Positions 25,539 to 33,758 of a stretch of 64,000 bases of DNA are shown here, in pieces. This stretch comes from Streptomyces lomondensis (GTDB taxonomy: Bacteria; Actinomycetota; Actinomycetes; Streptomycetales; Streptomycetaceae): NCBI RefSeq assembly GCF_014651035.1, contig NZ_BMWC01000004.1:372001-436000 (forward strand), written 5' to 3'. The stretch's first letter is position 1. The number at the start of each line of letters is the position of its first letter. A model generated the notes under the pieces. The model was not told the DNA's origin. It saw only the letters and a program-made list of their open reading frames with translations, and made no database searches. The position numbers and the translations under genes are program-made.

Positions 25539-28364
25539 TCAGGGCTGGTACGAGGCCGCGCCCGCCGTGCTCACCACCTTGTCGCCGTCGGCCCTGCTCA
25601 GCAGCCCGGCCGTCACCCACGCGTCCACCGTGGACCGCACCCGCGCCACCAGCGCCCCCTTGTTCCGGAAGGGCGCCCCGGCCCAGATCTCGTCCAGGAG
25701 CGTGGTGCCGTCGGCCTTCGCCGGGTTGGCGACGCCCGAGTCCCTGCCACCGAAGACGACCTTCGGCTCCGCGCGGCGGAAGTACGCGTGCGTCGGATCC
25801 TCCGTCCCCTCGGAGAACGGCGCCCACTCCCGTCCGCCCAGCGTGAAGTGGAGCGGCTTGCCCGGCACCGGTGTCAGGGAGTGCGCCAGGTCGCCGGAGA
25901 GACCGGCGTTGCCGTACAGCCCGACCTTCAGCCACTCGGTGGACGCGTCACGGGCGACCAGGTTGACCGGGCCGTGGAAGAGGGTCTGGAGCGACGGGTC
26001 GTCGAGGGCCTTCTCCACCCGTGTCCGGAACGGCATGGCGATGCGGACGGTGTCGCCGGCCCGCCAGGTCCGGGACACCTCGAAGTAGCTCCCCGGCTTC
26101 GGAGTCCCGGACACAGCCCTCCCGTTGACGGTCACCCGGAACCCGGCGGTCGCCCACGACGGCACCCGCAGCCGCAGCGTGAAGGAGGCCCGGCTTCCCC
26201 CGAAGGTCAGCGTGCTGCCCTGCTCCTCCGGGAAGCGGGTGGTCTGGGTGACCGTGACGCCCTTCTCCGCCCAGGTCAGCGTGGACGGGCTGTACAGGTT
26301 GACGTACAGGGCGCTGCCGTCGGCCTTCGCGAAGTACACCGAGTCCTGGTACTTCGTGGCGCTCTCCATGCCGGTGCCCTCGCAGCAGGTGGTGCCTTGC
26401 TTGGGCGTGTAGTCCCGGACATGACCGGGCGTCAGCCCGATGAAGTACGTGACGAGCGGCTTCTCCGCGTCCGGCTTGTCCTGCTTCGAGCCGAGGACCT
26501 GGTTGTACAGGGCCCGCTCGTAGTAGTCCATGTACTTCGGGTCCTGCTCGTGGAAGAACAGGGTCCGGCTCAGCTTGAGCATGTTGTACGCGCAGCAGGT
26601 CTCGGCCGTGGTCGCGCTGATCGTGCCCGCGATCACGTCCCGGGCCTTCCAGAACTCTCCGGTGCTGGTGCCGCCGATGCCGTACATGCGGTGCGGTACG
26701 ACCATGTCCCAGAAGTTCTTCGCCGACGTGAGGTAGCGCTCCTCGCGCGTCTCGTCGTACAGCCGCACATAGCCGGTGAAGATCGGGATGTGCTGGTTGG
26801 CGTGCAGCCCGTCGAGGATGTCGTTGTTCGCGGCGCACGCGTCGATCAGCCGGTCCAGGTCGAACAGCTTGGCCAGCGCGAGGTGTTCGGCCTTGCCGGT
26901 GATGGTGTGCAGGTCGCAGATCGCCTCGACGATGCCGCCGAACTCGCCGCTGGAGAAGATCCCCCACATGCGCTGGAGCGTGGACTCCGGCAGCTTGGAC
27001 AGCCGCGAGTACATCCAGTCGCACATGCCGGACGCGAGATCGAGGGCCCGGGCGTCGCCCGTGGCGGTGTACGCGTCCAGCAGACCGCGGAGGATCTTGT
27101 GCGCGGTGTAGTACGGCGCCCACACCTTGGTGTAGTCGGGGGTGGTCCTCGACTCCAGTTCGATGAACTGCGTCTCCGGGTACGCCGCGAGGAACCCGGG
27201 GTGGCTGGGCCCGCCCCAGGTGCGGCGCAGGGTGGCGCTCAGGCCCCGGCCGGAGGCGTCCGCGAAGCTCCCGCCGGTCGTCTCGTCGAAGGCGTACGAC
27301 GCCAGGTCGCCCCGGCCCGTCGAGGCGTCGGCGGCGCGGCGGCCCTGCAACTCGGTGATCTCGGCGGCGGTCAGGGCCCGCGAGAAGACGTTGAACTCCT
27401 CGAAGGCGCCCGCGAAGGCCGGGTCGGCCGAGTAGTTCGAGCGGCCGAGCCAGTTGTTCTTCAGCGTGCCGAGCGCCGCCGGGGTGAGGTTCATCGCGGT
27501 GTTCCGCGCGACGGCGGTGCCGTTGACGTAGAGGGTGCCGGTGCCGCCCGCGATCGTGACCGCCAGGTGGCTCCACTGGTTCAGCGGCAGCGGGGCCGTG
27601 CCGTTGAGGCCCTGCTCACCGCCGGGACCCGAGGTCGTGACGGCGAAGCGCGGCACCCCGGCCTGGTTGCGGGCGGCCAGGTACAGGTACCGGTTCGTGT
27701 CGTTGCCGAAGTCGAAGATCCGGGCCCAGTCGGCGTCGTGCGTGGGCTTCACCCAGACCGACAGGGTGACGGCCGAGGCCCCGCCGAGCACGGTGGCGGG
27801 CAGGTCGACGTACTGGTAGGAGCCCCGTACGTTCTCCGCCGCCGTCCCGAACCTGCCGGCGACGCTGAGCACCGCCGGATCACGCCGCAGCGCCGCGCGC
27901 ACCTCGGTCAGCGCGCCGACCATGGTGCCGATCCGGTCGGCGAACACCTGCTCCTTCGTGCTGCGGTACGCCTGCGCCAGCATGGTCAGGAAGTGGCCGG
28001 GGTAGTGGCCCCGCAGGTTGCCGTTGGCCTCGCCGTCCAGCCCCTCCCAGCCGCCGGGCGCGACCGCGCCGCCCGTGGACAGGCCGGCGTTGGCGCGGAA
28101 CACCTGGAGCAGCCGGTTCACGTCGTAGCCGCGGGCGTGATCCAGCATCAGTTTCCGCTTGTCCGCGAAGACGCCCCGGCCGAGGCGCACCTCCTCCAGC
28201 CCGAACGGCCGTACGGTCCAGGCGGACGGGGCGGCGGCCGCGGCGAGCGCCGCGGCGGCGGGGGCCGCCGTGGCCCGCCCGGTCGCCGTCCGGGAGAGCG
28301 CGGGTACGGCCGCGGCGAGGGTCGCGGCCTGGAGAAGGGATCGTCTGGAGAGGGGCCGTGCCAT
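25539..28364 (-). CDS. Secreted beta-L-arabinofuranosidase, GH127 (DUF1680), with LamG domain insertion
   Basis: This is a 941-residue exported enzyme. A twin-arginine signal (SRRSLLQAATLAAAVPAL) is followed by the GH127 N-terminal helices (GLEEVRLGRGVFADKRKLMLDHARGYDVNRLLQVFRANAGL). At ~180-340 a LamG/concanavalin-like domain is inserted (SVAGRFGTAAENVRGSYQYVDLPATVLGGASAVTLSVWVKP). The barrel then resumes (ESRTTPDYTKVWAPYYTAHKILRGLLDAY). The nucleophile-type motif TTCCEGTGMESATKYQDSVYF is at ~655-675; in GH127 the Cys attacks the arabinofuranosyl bond. The start ATG 28364 has ggagg upstream. It releases L-arabinose from plant glycans and probably supplies the same carbon regime as the pectinase cluster at 42-47 kb. 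Confidence 0.88.
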   Translation of the reverse strand: MARPLSRRSLLQAATLAAAVPALSRTATGRATAAPAAAALAAAAAPSAWTVRPFGLEEVRLGRGVFADKRKLMLDHARGYDVNRLLQVFRANAGLSTGGAVAPGGWEGLDGEANGNLRGHYPGHFLTMLAQAYRSTKEQVFADRIGTMVGALTEVRAALRRDPAVLSVAGRFGTAAENVRGSYQYVDLPATVLGGASAVTLSVWVKPTHDADWARIFDFGNDTNRYLYLAARNQAGVPRFAVTTSGPGGEQGLNGTAPLPLNQWSHLAVTIAGGTGTLYVNGTAVARNTAMNLTPAALGTLKNNWLGRSNYSADPAFAGAFEEFNVFSRALTAAEITELQGRRAADASTGRGDLASYAFDETTGGSFADASGRGLSATLRRTWGGPSHPGFLAAYPETQFIELESRTTPDYTKVWAPYYTAHKILRGLLDAYTATGDARALDLASGMCDWMYSRLSKLPESTLQRMWGIFSSGEFGGIVEAICDLHTITGKAEHLALAKLFDLDRLIDACAANNDILDGLHANQHIPIFTGYVRLYDETREERYLTSAKNFWDMVVPHRMYGIGGTSTGEFWKARDVIAGTISATTAETCCAYNMLKLSRTLFFHEQDPKYMDYYERALYNQVLGSKQDKPDAEKPLVTYFIGLTPGHVRDYTPKQGTTCCEGTGMESATKYQDSVYFAKADGSALYVNLYSPSTLTWAEKGVTVTQTTRFPEEQGSTLTFGGSRASFTLRLRVPSWATAGFRVTVNGRAVSGTPKPGSYFEVSRTWRAGDTVRIAMPFRTRVEKALDDPSLQTLFHGPVNLVARDASTEWLKVGLYGNAGLSGDLAHSLTPVPGKPLHFTLGGREWAPFSEGTEDPTHAYFRRAEPKVVFGGRDSGVANPAKADGTTLLDEIWAGAPFRNKGALVARVRSTVDAWVTAGLLSRADGDKVVSTAGAASYQP

Positions 28365-28400
28365 GTGTGTGCTCCTCCACGGGTCCACGTGCTCAATAAT

Positions 28401-28416
28401 GTTCGGGATATCGAAC
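28401..28416. promoter_or_regulatory. Inverted repeat upstream of the GH127 gene
   Basis: Arms GTTCG and CGAAC are separated by GGATAT, 37 bp before the start codon. It is a possible operator for a sugar-responsive regulator. Confidence 0.45.
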
Positions 28417-28485
28417 CTTGTGCGAGTGATCGACCAGACCCTAGGGAGGGGACGGGGGAGCGTCAACGGGTCGGGAGAGGTGAGT

Positions 28486-29181
28486 TCAGGAAAGACCGGC
28501 CGAGCGCACCAGCCACTCGTACGCCGTCCGCGCCGTGAACTCCTTCTGGCCACCCGGCAGGAGCAGGCCGGCGGTGCTGAACTCCGGTGCGTCCGCCTGC
28601 GCCGGGACGTACGGGATCGCGATGCAGCGCATCCCCGCCGCGTGCGCGGCGGCCGCGCCCGGGGCGGCGTCCTCCAGTACCACGCAGTCCCCCGGGTCCG
28701 ACCCGAGCCGGCGGGCCGCCTCCAGGAAGACGTCCGGGGCGGGCTTGCCGTGCGCGACCTCGTCGGCCGAGACGACGGTCCGCAGGCGGGTGTTCAGGCC
28801 CGTGCCGGCCAGGACCGCCTCGATGGCCTCGGGCGAGGAGCCGGAAGCCACGGCCATGGGGACGCCCTCGGCCGCCAGCAGCTCGACGAACTCGCGCATC
28901 TCGGGGTAGGCGCGCGTGGAGGCACGGGCGAGTTCGAGATAGCGGCGGTTCTTGGCGGTGAACAGCTCCTCCACGGAGGCCCGCAGGCCGTACCGCTCCT
29001 TCCAGTCCGCGACCGTCTCCTGCGTGCTGATGCCGACGTACCGCTCGTGGTCCGCCCAGCCGAAGTCGGTGACGCCGTGTTCGGCGAGGGTCCGCCGGCC
29101 CGCCTCGTAGTAGTTCGGCTCGCTGTCCACGAGCGTTCCGTCGAGATCGAAGATGACCGATATGCCGCCGAGATTGCTCAT
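28486..29181 (-). CDS. HAD superfamily phosphatase, beta-phosphoglucomutase-like
   Basis: The 231-residue protein has the four HAD motifs: DLDGTLVDS (I) near residue 12, SGSSPEAIE (II), HGKPAPDVF (III) and VVLEDAAPGAAAAHAAGM (IV). It has a helical C1 cap (YGLRASVEELFTAKNRRYLELA). Such enzymes remove phosphate from sugar phosphates or interconvert them; the substrate cannot be read from sequence. ATG start; no close operon partner. Confidence 0.85.
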   Translation of the reverse strand: MSNLGGISVIFDLDGTLVDSEPNYYEAGRRTLAEHGVTDFGWADHERYVGISTQETVADWKERYGLRASVEELFTAKNRRYLELARASTRAYPEMREFVELLAAEGVPMAVASGSSPEAIEAVLAGTGLNTRLRTVVSADEVAHGKPAPDVFLEAARRLGSDPGDCVVLEDAAPGAAAAHAAGMRCIAIPYVPAQADAPEFSTAGLLLPGGQKEFTARTAYEWLVRSAGLS

Positions 29182-29225
29182 GGTGTCAGCATGTCAAAGA
29201 CCAAGATCCAACGACCGGGAGGGGG

Positions 29226-29702
29226 TCAGGACCGGGCGGCGCGGCCGATCGACTCCACCAGCGGCAGCAGCCGGTGCGGGACCCGCTCGCGCAGGGCGAC
29301 CTCCGTGCGGGTGCGGACGACCCCGGGCATGCTGATCAGCTTCTGGACGACGTCCTCCAGATGCGCGTTGTCCCGCGCCACGACCCGGGCCAGCAGATCC
29401 CCGCCGCCCGTGATCGAGAACGCCTCGACGATCTCCGGGACCGCCGCCAGTGCGTCGCCCACCTCGTCGAGATGGCCCTGGGTGACCTCGATGTGCACGA
29501 ACGCGAGCACCGGATGCCCGAGCGCGGCGGGGGAGAGGGCCGGTGCCGCGCCCGTGATCACGCCCGCGCGCTCCAGGCGGTCGAGCCGCGCCTGGAGCGT
29601 GCCCCGGGCGACACCGAGGATCCGGGCGTACTCGCGCACGCTCGTGCGCGGCTGCTCCAGCAGCAGCCGCAGGATGCGGGTGTCGAGCTCGTCCACGGGC
29701 AT
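29226..29702 (-). CDS. Lrp/AsnC family transcriptional regulator
   Basis: The 158-residue protein has an N-terminal HTH (LDTRILRLLLEQPRTSVREYARILGVARGTLQARLDRLERAGVI) and a C-terminal RAM/AsnC ligand domain (VLAFVHIEVTQGHLDEVGDALAAVPEIVEAFSITGGGDLLARVVARDNAHLEDVV). The ATG at 29702 has gaggagggg upstream. It is divergent from the FUSC transporter gene, which it may control along with itself; the 197-bp spacer could hold the sites. Confidence 0.88.
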   Translation of the reverse strand: MPVDELDTRILRLLLEQPRTSVREYARILGVARGTLQARLDRLERAGVITGAAPALSPAALGHPVLAFVHIEVTQGHLDEVGDALAAVPEIVEAFSITGGGDLLARVVARDNAHLEDVVQKLISMPGVVRTRTEVALRERVPHRLLPLVESIGRAARS

Positions 29703-29899
29703 GCCGCGCCCCTCCTCGTCCGTTGGCTCTGCCGCGGCCGCTCCGCAGCCGCTCTCGCTGTACCAATGGCCCAGTCTAGAAGGAGCCTGTTGAGCCAGTG
29801 GCGCCCGGGATGCTGATATGGATGCGTCGATGGCGCTGCGGACCCCGCGGCGCCTTTTTCATGTGTTCTCGTGCCGGGCGTCGAAGGGGGCGGTAAACA

Positions 29900-31390
29900 G
29901 TGCTGAAGAGGGTGTTCGTGGCTCCGGATCCGGGGCGCACGCGGTTGCGGTTCGGCGCGCGAGCCGTGCTCGGCGTCGCGCTCGCGGTCGCCGTGTGCGG
30001 TCTCGCCGGGCACTCCCTCACGGGGGCCGTCACCGGCGGTCTCGCCGCCCTGCTCGCCCTGTTCACCGTCACCGACGCCACGGTCCGCGGCCAGGCGGTC
30101 ACCACCGCGCTGCTGCCCGCCGTCGGACTGCCCGTGCTCACCGCCGCCGCCGAACTGCACGACCACCCGGTGGCCCGGGACCTCGCCTTCCTCGCCGTGG
30201 TCGGCGCGGGTGTGTACGCGCGCCGCTGGGGACCGCGCGGCCACAGCCTCGGCGTGTTCGCGTTCATGACCTTCTTCGTGGCGCAGTTCCTGCACGCCAC
30301 CACGGACCAGCTGCCCGAGCTGTACGCCGCGGTCCTGCTCTCCGTCCTCACCGCCGCCGCGGTGCGCTTCGGGCTGTGGTGCTACGAGCGCCGCCTGCCC
30401 CCGCCCGCCGTGCCCGCCCCGCCGGGCGGCACGGGCCTGGCCCGGGTGACCACCCGCCAGGCGATCCAGGCCACCGCCGGAGCGGGTTTCGCCCTCGTCG
30501 TCGGGCAGCTGGTCTCCGGGCAGCGCTGGTACTGGGCCGTCGGCGCCACCTGGTGGATCTTCGTCAACACCACCTCGCGCGGCGAGACCCTGGTCCGCGG
30601 CTTCCGGCGGCTGCTCGGCACGGTCATCGGCATCGCCCTCGGCCTCGTCGTCGCCCTGCCGGTCGACGGGGACCCGGCCGTCACGGCCGTCCTCGCCGCC
30701 GCCTGCGTCTTCGGCGTCTTCTACACGGCCGCCGTGTCCTACACCTGGATGATGCTGTGGGTCACCCTCCTCGCCGGGCTGCTCTACGGCCTCCTCGGCG
30801 TGCTCGGCCCCGGCCTGCTCGCCCTGCGGCTCGCCGAGACCGGCGTCGGGGCGCTCGGTGCCGCGCTGGCCGTGATCCTCGTCCTGCCCGTCACCACCCA
30901 CAGCGTCACCGACGCCTGGATCCAGCGGGCCCTGCGCTGCGTCCACGCCTGCGCCGCCGAGACCGCCCGGCGCCTGGCCGGAGCCGCGGACGCAGACCCG
31001 GCCCCGCGGGTCGCCGAGCTGGAACAACTGCTCGCCCGGGTACGGCTCTCGGTCGCCCCGCTGGTGCACCCGCTGAACCCGATGCTCGGCCGCAAGCGGC
31101 GGGCCCGGCATGTGCTCGCCCTCCTCGACGACTGCGCCCGCGAGGTCCGCGGCCTGGTCGCCGTCGCCGCCGACCCGGAGGCCTCCCACGACGCCCGGCT
31201 GGCCACGGCCTGCCGGCGGGTGGAGGCCGCGGTCGAGGCGCTCACCGAGGGCGGGGACGTCCTGGTCCAGGCGGACGGCCCGTCCGCGACCGAACCGGTC
31301 CTGGCCCATCTGCACGGCCTGGAACGGGCCCTGGCCGAGCTAGCCCGGCCGCTGCGCACCCCCTCGGGCTCTCCGCTGGCCGGGGCCTGA
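29900..31390 (+). CDS. FUSC family membrane protein (aromatic acid exporter-like)
   Basis: This is a 496-residue integral membrane protein with two blocks of hydrophobic helices. The first is in residues ~15-160 (GARAVLGVALAVAVCGLAGHSLTGAVTGGLAALLALF); the second, at ~190-330, is the fusaric-acid-resistance/FUSC_2 domain (ATAGAGFALVVGQLVSGQRWYWAVGATWWIFVNTTSRGETLVRGFRRLLGTVIGIALG). A cytoplasmic helical C-terminus follows. FUSC proteins export aromatic carboxylic acids. The start is GTG 29900. A second FUSC gene is at 53786. Confidence 0.82.
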   Translation: MLKRVFVAPDPGRTRLRFGARAVLGVALAVAVCGLAGHSLTGAVTGGLAALLALFTVTDATVRGQAVTTALLPAVGLPVLTAAAELHDHPVARDLAFLAVVGAGVYARRWGPRGHSLGVFAFMTFFVAQFLHATTDQLPELYAAVLLSVLTAAAVRFGLWCYERRLPPPAVPAPPGGTGLARVTTRQAIQATAGAGFALVVGQLVSGQRWYWAVGATWWIFVNTTSRGETLVRGFRRLLGTVIGIALGLVVALPVDGDPAVTAVLAAACVFGVFYTAAVSYTWMMLWVTLLAGLLYGLLGVLGPGLLALRLAETGVGALGAALAVILVLPVTTHSVTDAWIQRALRCVHACAAETARRLAGAADADPAPRVAELEQLLARVRLSVAPLVHPLNPMLGRKRRARHVLALLDDCAREVRGLVAVAADPEASHDARLATACRRVEAAVEALTEGGDVLVQADGPSATEPVLAHLHGLERALAELARPLRTPSGSPLAGA

Positions 31391-31458
31391 GGCGGTCCCG
31401 CACGGCTGCCGCCGAGTGCGTGCGGTGGCGCCGGGGCGAGCCACGCCTCCCCGACTCC

Positions 31459-31487
31459 TTGACCCTTTGGTCTAGACCGCGCATGAT
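31459..31487 (+). promoter_or_regulatory. Promoter with DasR-type (dre) site before the lactonase gene
   Basis: TTGACC (31459-31464) and CATGAT (31482-31487) are spaced by 17 bp. Between them lies TGGTCTAGACC (31468-31478), 11 of 12 bases of the DasR core TGGTCTAGACCA. DasR is the GntR-family GlcNAc-responsive repressor of streptomycetes. The position between -35 and -10 is that expected of a repressor. Confidence 0.7.
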
Positions 31488-31534
31488 CGGCTGCGCGGTC
31501 GTTCCGGGCGGCCCGGGGACGAGAGGGGACAGCG

Positions 31535-32563
31535 GTGGCGGACAACGGCAGGCGGCGGGCATTCATCGGGTCGTTCACGGCGGCCGGCGGCCCCGGCATC
31601 GTGACGGCGGAAGCCGACCCCGACAGCGGCGCGCTGACCGTCCTCGGCAGCGTCGAATCCGTCCTCGACCCGTCCTATCTGGCCCTCTCGCCCGACGGTG
31701 AGACGCTGTACGCGGTCAGTGAGACGGCCGAGGGCGCCGTGGCCGCGTACCGGGTGAGCGGGGACAGGCCCGAGCCGGCCGGGCCGCCCGTGCCGGTCGG
31801 CGGCAGCGGGCCGACGCACCTCAGCCTCTTCGACGGGCATCTCCTCACCGCCAACTACGGCTCCGGCAGCGTCACCGCCGTCCCCGTCCGCCCCGACGGC
31901 ACCCTCGCGCGCTCGGTCTCCGGCGTGCTCCGGCACACCGGCGCGGGCCCGCACACTCCACGCCAGCAGGGGCCGCACGCCCACCAGGTGCAGCCCGACC
32001 CGAGCGGCCGCTGGGCCGTCAGCGTCGACCTCGGCACCGACTCGGTGCGGGTGTGCACGCTGACGGACGGCACCCTCGCCGTGCACCGGGAGACCGCCCT
32101 GCGGCCCGGCTCGGGCCCGCGTCACCTGGCCTTCCACCCGGGTGGCGGGCACGCGTACGTCGTCAACGAGCTCAGCCCGTCCATCACCGTCTGCCGCTGG
32201 GACGCGGCCGAAGGCGTGCTGACCCCGCTGGCCGAGACCCCGGTCCTGCCCGGCGCGCCGGCGGGCGACGCCTACCCGTCGGGCATCGCCGCCTCGCCCG
32301 ACGGCCGCTTCGTGTGGACCGCGACCCGCGGCGACGACGTCCTGTCCGTCCTCGCCGTCGAGGGAGAGGGACTGCGGCTGGTCGCCACGGTGCCCTGCGG
32401 CGGCCACTGGCCGCGCGCCCTCACGGCCTCCGGCGGCTTCCTCTACGTCGCGAACGAACGCTCGGGTGACGTGACGTGGTTCGCCGCGGACCCGCACACG
32501 GGAATCCCACGGCGGGGCGGCTCGATCAGGGTGCCGGCGGCATCCTGCGTGGTCCTCGGCTGA
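31535..32563 (+). CDS. Lactonase family protein (YbhE/6-phosphogluconolactonase-type beta-propeller)
   Basis: The 342-residue protein has seven-blade propeller repeats with the family motifs (AFIGSFTAAGGPGIVTAEADPDSGALTVLGSVESVLDPSYLALSPDGETLYAVSE; ...HQVQPDPSGRWAVSVDLGTDSVRV; GSGPRHLAFHPGGGHAYVVNELSPSITV). No signal peptide is seen, so it should act in the cytoplasm. Family members hydrolyse 6-phosphogluconolactone or other sugar lactones; the substrate is unproved. GTG start. The DasR-type site upstream ties it to amino-sugar control (inference). Confidence 0.8.
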   Translation: MADNGRRRAFIGSFTAAGGPGIVTAEADPDSGALTVLGSVESVLDPSYLALSPDGETLYAVSETAEGAVAAYRVSGDRPEPAGPPVPVGGSGPTHLSLFDGHLLTANYGSGSVTAVPVRPDGTLARSVSGVLRHTGAGPHTPRQQGPHAHQVQPDPSGRWAVSVDLGTDSVRVCTLTDGTLAVHRETALRPGSGPRHLAFHPGGGHAYVVNELSPSITVCRWDAAEGVLTPLAETPVLPGAPAGDAYPSGIAASPDGRFVWTATRGDDVLSVLAVEGEGLRLVATVPCGGHWPRALTASGGFLYVANERSGDVTWFAADPHTGIPRRGGSIRVPAASCVVLG

Positions 32564-32570
32564 ACGGCCC

Positions 32571-32650
32571 CAAGGGGCGCGGGGCTGTGACATGTGCGGC
32601 TCCGCCGCGTGGGCGCGACCAGCCACAACGCACCCGCATCCGGCCGACAA
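32571..32650 (+). repeat. Dispersed Streptomyces intergenic GC-rich repeat
   Basis: This stretch contains aaggggcgcggggctg, ggctccgccgcg, gcgcgaccagcc and a gcacccgca.ccggccgac tail, the block order of a short repeat frequent between Streptomyces genes. A related inverted copy lies inside the second J gene at 10425-10491. Confidence 0.65.
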
Positions 32651-32669
32651 ACCAGACCCCGAACGGCGA

Positions 32670-32698
32670 AGGCCCGCTCCGAACACCGAAGCGGGCCT
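32670..32698 (-). terminator. Hairpin terminator of the CbiX-like gene
   Basis: A 9-bp perfect stem (AGGCCCGCT and AGCGGGCCT, 11-base loop) lies just past the stop of the gene at 32710. It could also end transcripts of the lactonase gene. Confidence 0.7.
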
Positions 32699-32709
32699 CC
32701 TGAGGAACG

Positions 32710-33633
32710 TCAGCGAACCGGCGCCCCCTGCGGCTGCTGCGGCGTGATGCCCAGCGCCGTCGTGTACTTGGCCAGGGCCAGCTTCCCGATCGCCGGGTAG
32801 GGCCCGAGCGACTCCGCGGCGGAGCACTCCGCCTCCTTCGCGGCCTCCTCGACCAGCCCCGGCTCGATCTCCGGGCCGATCAGATACGGCGCGAGGGCCA
32901 GCTGCTGCGAGCCCGAGGACCGCAGCTGCTCGGCGACGGACGCGATGGAGCCCTCCTGGTCCAGGGCCGCAGCCATCACCGGCACCGCGAGGCGCGCGGC
33001 GAGCAGCATGCCGGTGATCCCGGCCGCCTGCACGGCCTCGTCACCACCGACGGACGCCAGGATGATGCCGTCCGCGGCGGTCGCCACGGTGAACAGCCGG
33101 GCGCGGTCGGCGCGGGCCAGACCGGCCTCGGAGAGCCGCACGTGCAGCGCCTCGGCGAGCAGCGGGTGCGGACCGAGGACGTCGGTCAGCTCAGCGGCGA
33201 CACGGCTCTCCATGAGGGCCTGGCGGACCTGGCGCAGCAGGGCGCTGTCCGGGCCGGCGAGCAGCGGCACGACGACGGCGACGGGGCCGTCGGGCATCTT
33301 GACGTCCATGCCGGCGGCCCGGGCCTGCTCGAAACGGGCCGTGCGCTCCTCGGCGGCGTGCACGAGCACGGCCTGGAGCGAGGGAAATTCCGCGTTGCCC
33401 CCGTCGAGGTACCCGATGCGGGCGTCGAGGCCGGGCAGCTCGGAGCGGGCGATGCTCACGACCTCCTCGGCGAGGCTGCGCGTGGCGCTACTGGGCGTCC
33501 CCGGCACGGCGAGGACGAGCGCGGGCGCGCCCTCGGGAGCAACCAGCGGCTCGGGACGGCGGTGCCGTCCGGGCTGGCGGGGGCGCGGCATTCGTACTGG
33601 CAGGCCATCCGCGGGCCCAGTGGGGGAACTCAT
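32710..33633 (-). CDS. CbiX/sirohydrochlorin chelatase-like protein with altered metal site
   Basis: The 307-residue protein has two CbiX-type chelatase halves: PALVLAVPGTPSSATRSLAEEVVSIAR near residue 40, and VVPLLAGPDS followed by LGPHPLLAEALHVRLSEAG. Family members insert iron or cobalt into sirohydrochlorin. Here the usual N-terminal 'HG(S/T)' is VPGT, so the first metal-binding His is missing, while GPHPLL keeps the second. Activity may be lost or changed. The first ~35 residues are basic and Pro-rich. ATG 33633 has a weak ribosome binding site. Confidence 0.7.
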   Translation of the reverse strand: MSSPTGPADGLPVRMPRPRQPGRHRRPEPLVAPEGAPALVLAVPGTPSSATRSLAEEVVSIARSELPGLDARIGYLDGGNAEFPSLQAVLVHAAEERTARFEQARAAGMDVKMPDGPVAVVVPLLAGPDSALLRQVRQALMESRVAAELTDVLGPHPLLAEALHVRLSEAGLARADRARLFTVATAADGIILASVGGDEAVQAAGITGMLLAARLAVPVMAAALDQEGSIASVAEQLRSSGSQQLALAPYLIGPEIEPGLVEEAAKEAECSAAESLGPYPAIGKLALAKYTTALGITPQQPQGAPVR

Positions 33634-33660
33634 GGCGCCGCATGTTACTGGCTTCTTGGG

Positions 33661-33677
33661 CTCCCCTGTTCGGGGAG
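33661..33677. other. Short hairpin upstream of the CbiX-like gene
   Basis: CTCCCC and GGGGAG arms enclose TGTTC, 28 bp before the start codon. It could be a leader hairpin or a weak terminator for the upstream kinase gene. Confidence 0.35.
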
Positions 33678-33715
33678 GGGGCAGGTGAGCGGTATCCGTC
33701 CGGTTTTGTCTGATG

Positions 33716-33745
33716 AGTTACGTACGGATAAGTTGCGTACGGCTC
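33716..33745. promoter_or_regulatory. 15-bp direct repeat upstream of the CbiX-like gene
   Basis: agttacgtacggata is followed directly by agttgcgtacggctc, matching at 12 of 15 positions. Direct repeats of about 1.5 helical turns before a gene can bind an activator or repressor; no protein can be assigned. Confidence 0.45.
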
Positions 33746-33758
33746 GGGCGTGATCGGA

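Noticed and set aside
29770..29785. DasR-like site near agtctaga upstream of FUSC
   Set aside because: The palindrome is broken (agtctagaagg) and lacks the GACC half.
30400..31400. Operon joining the FUSC gene and the lactonase gene
   Set aside because: The 144-bp gap carries its own promoter and DasR-like site, so separate control is more likely.
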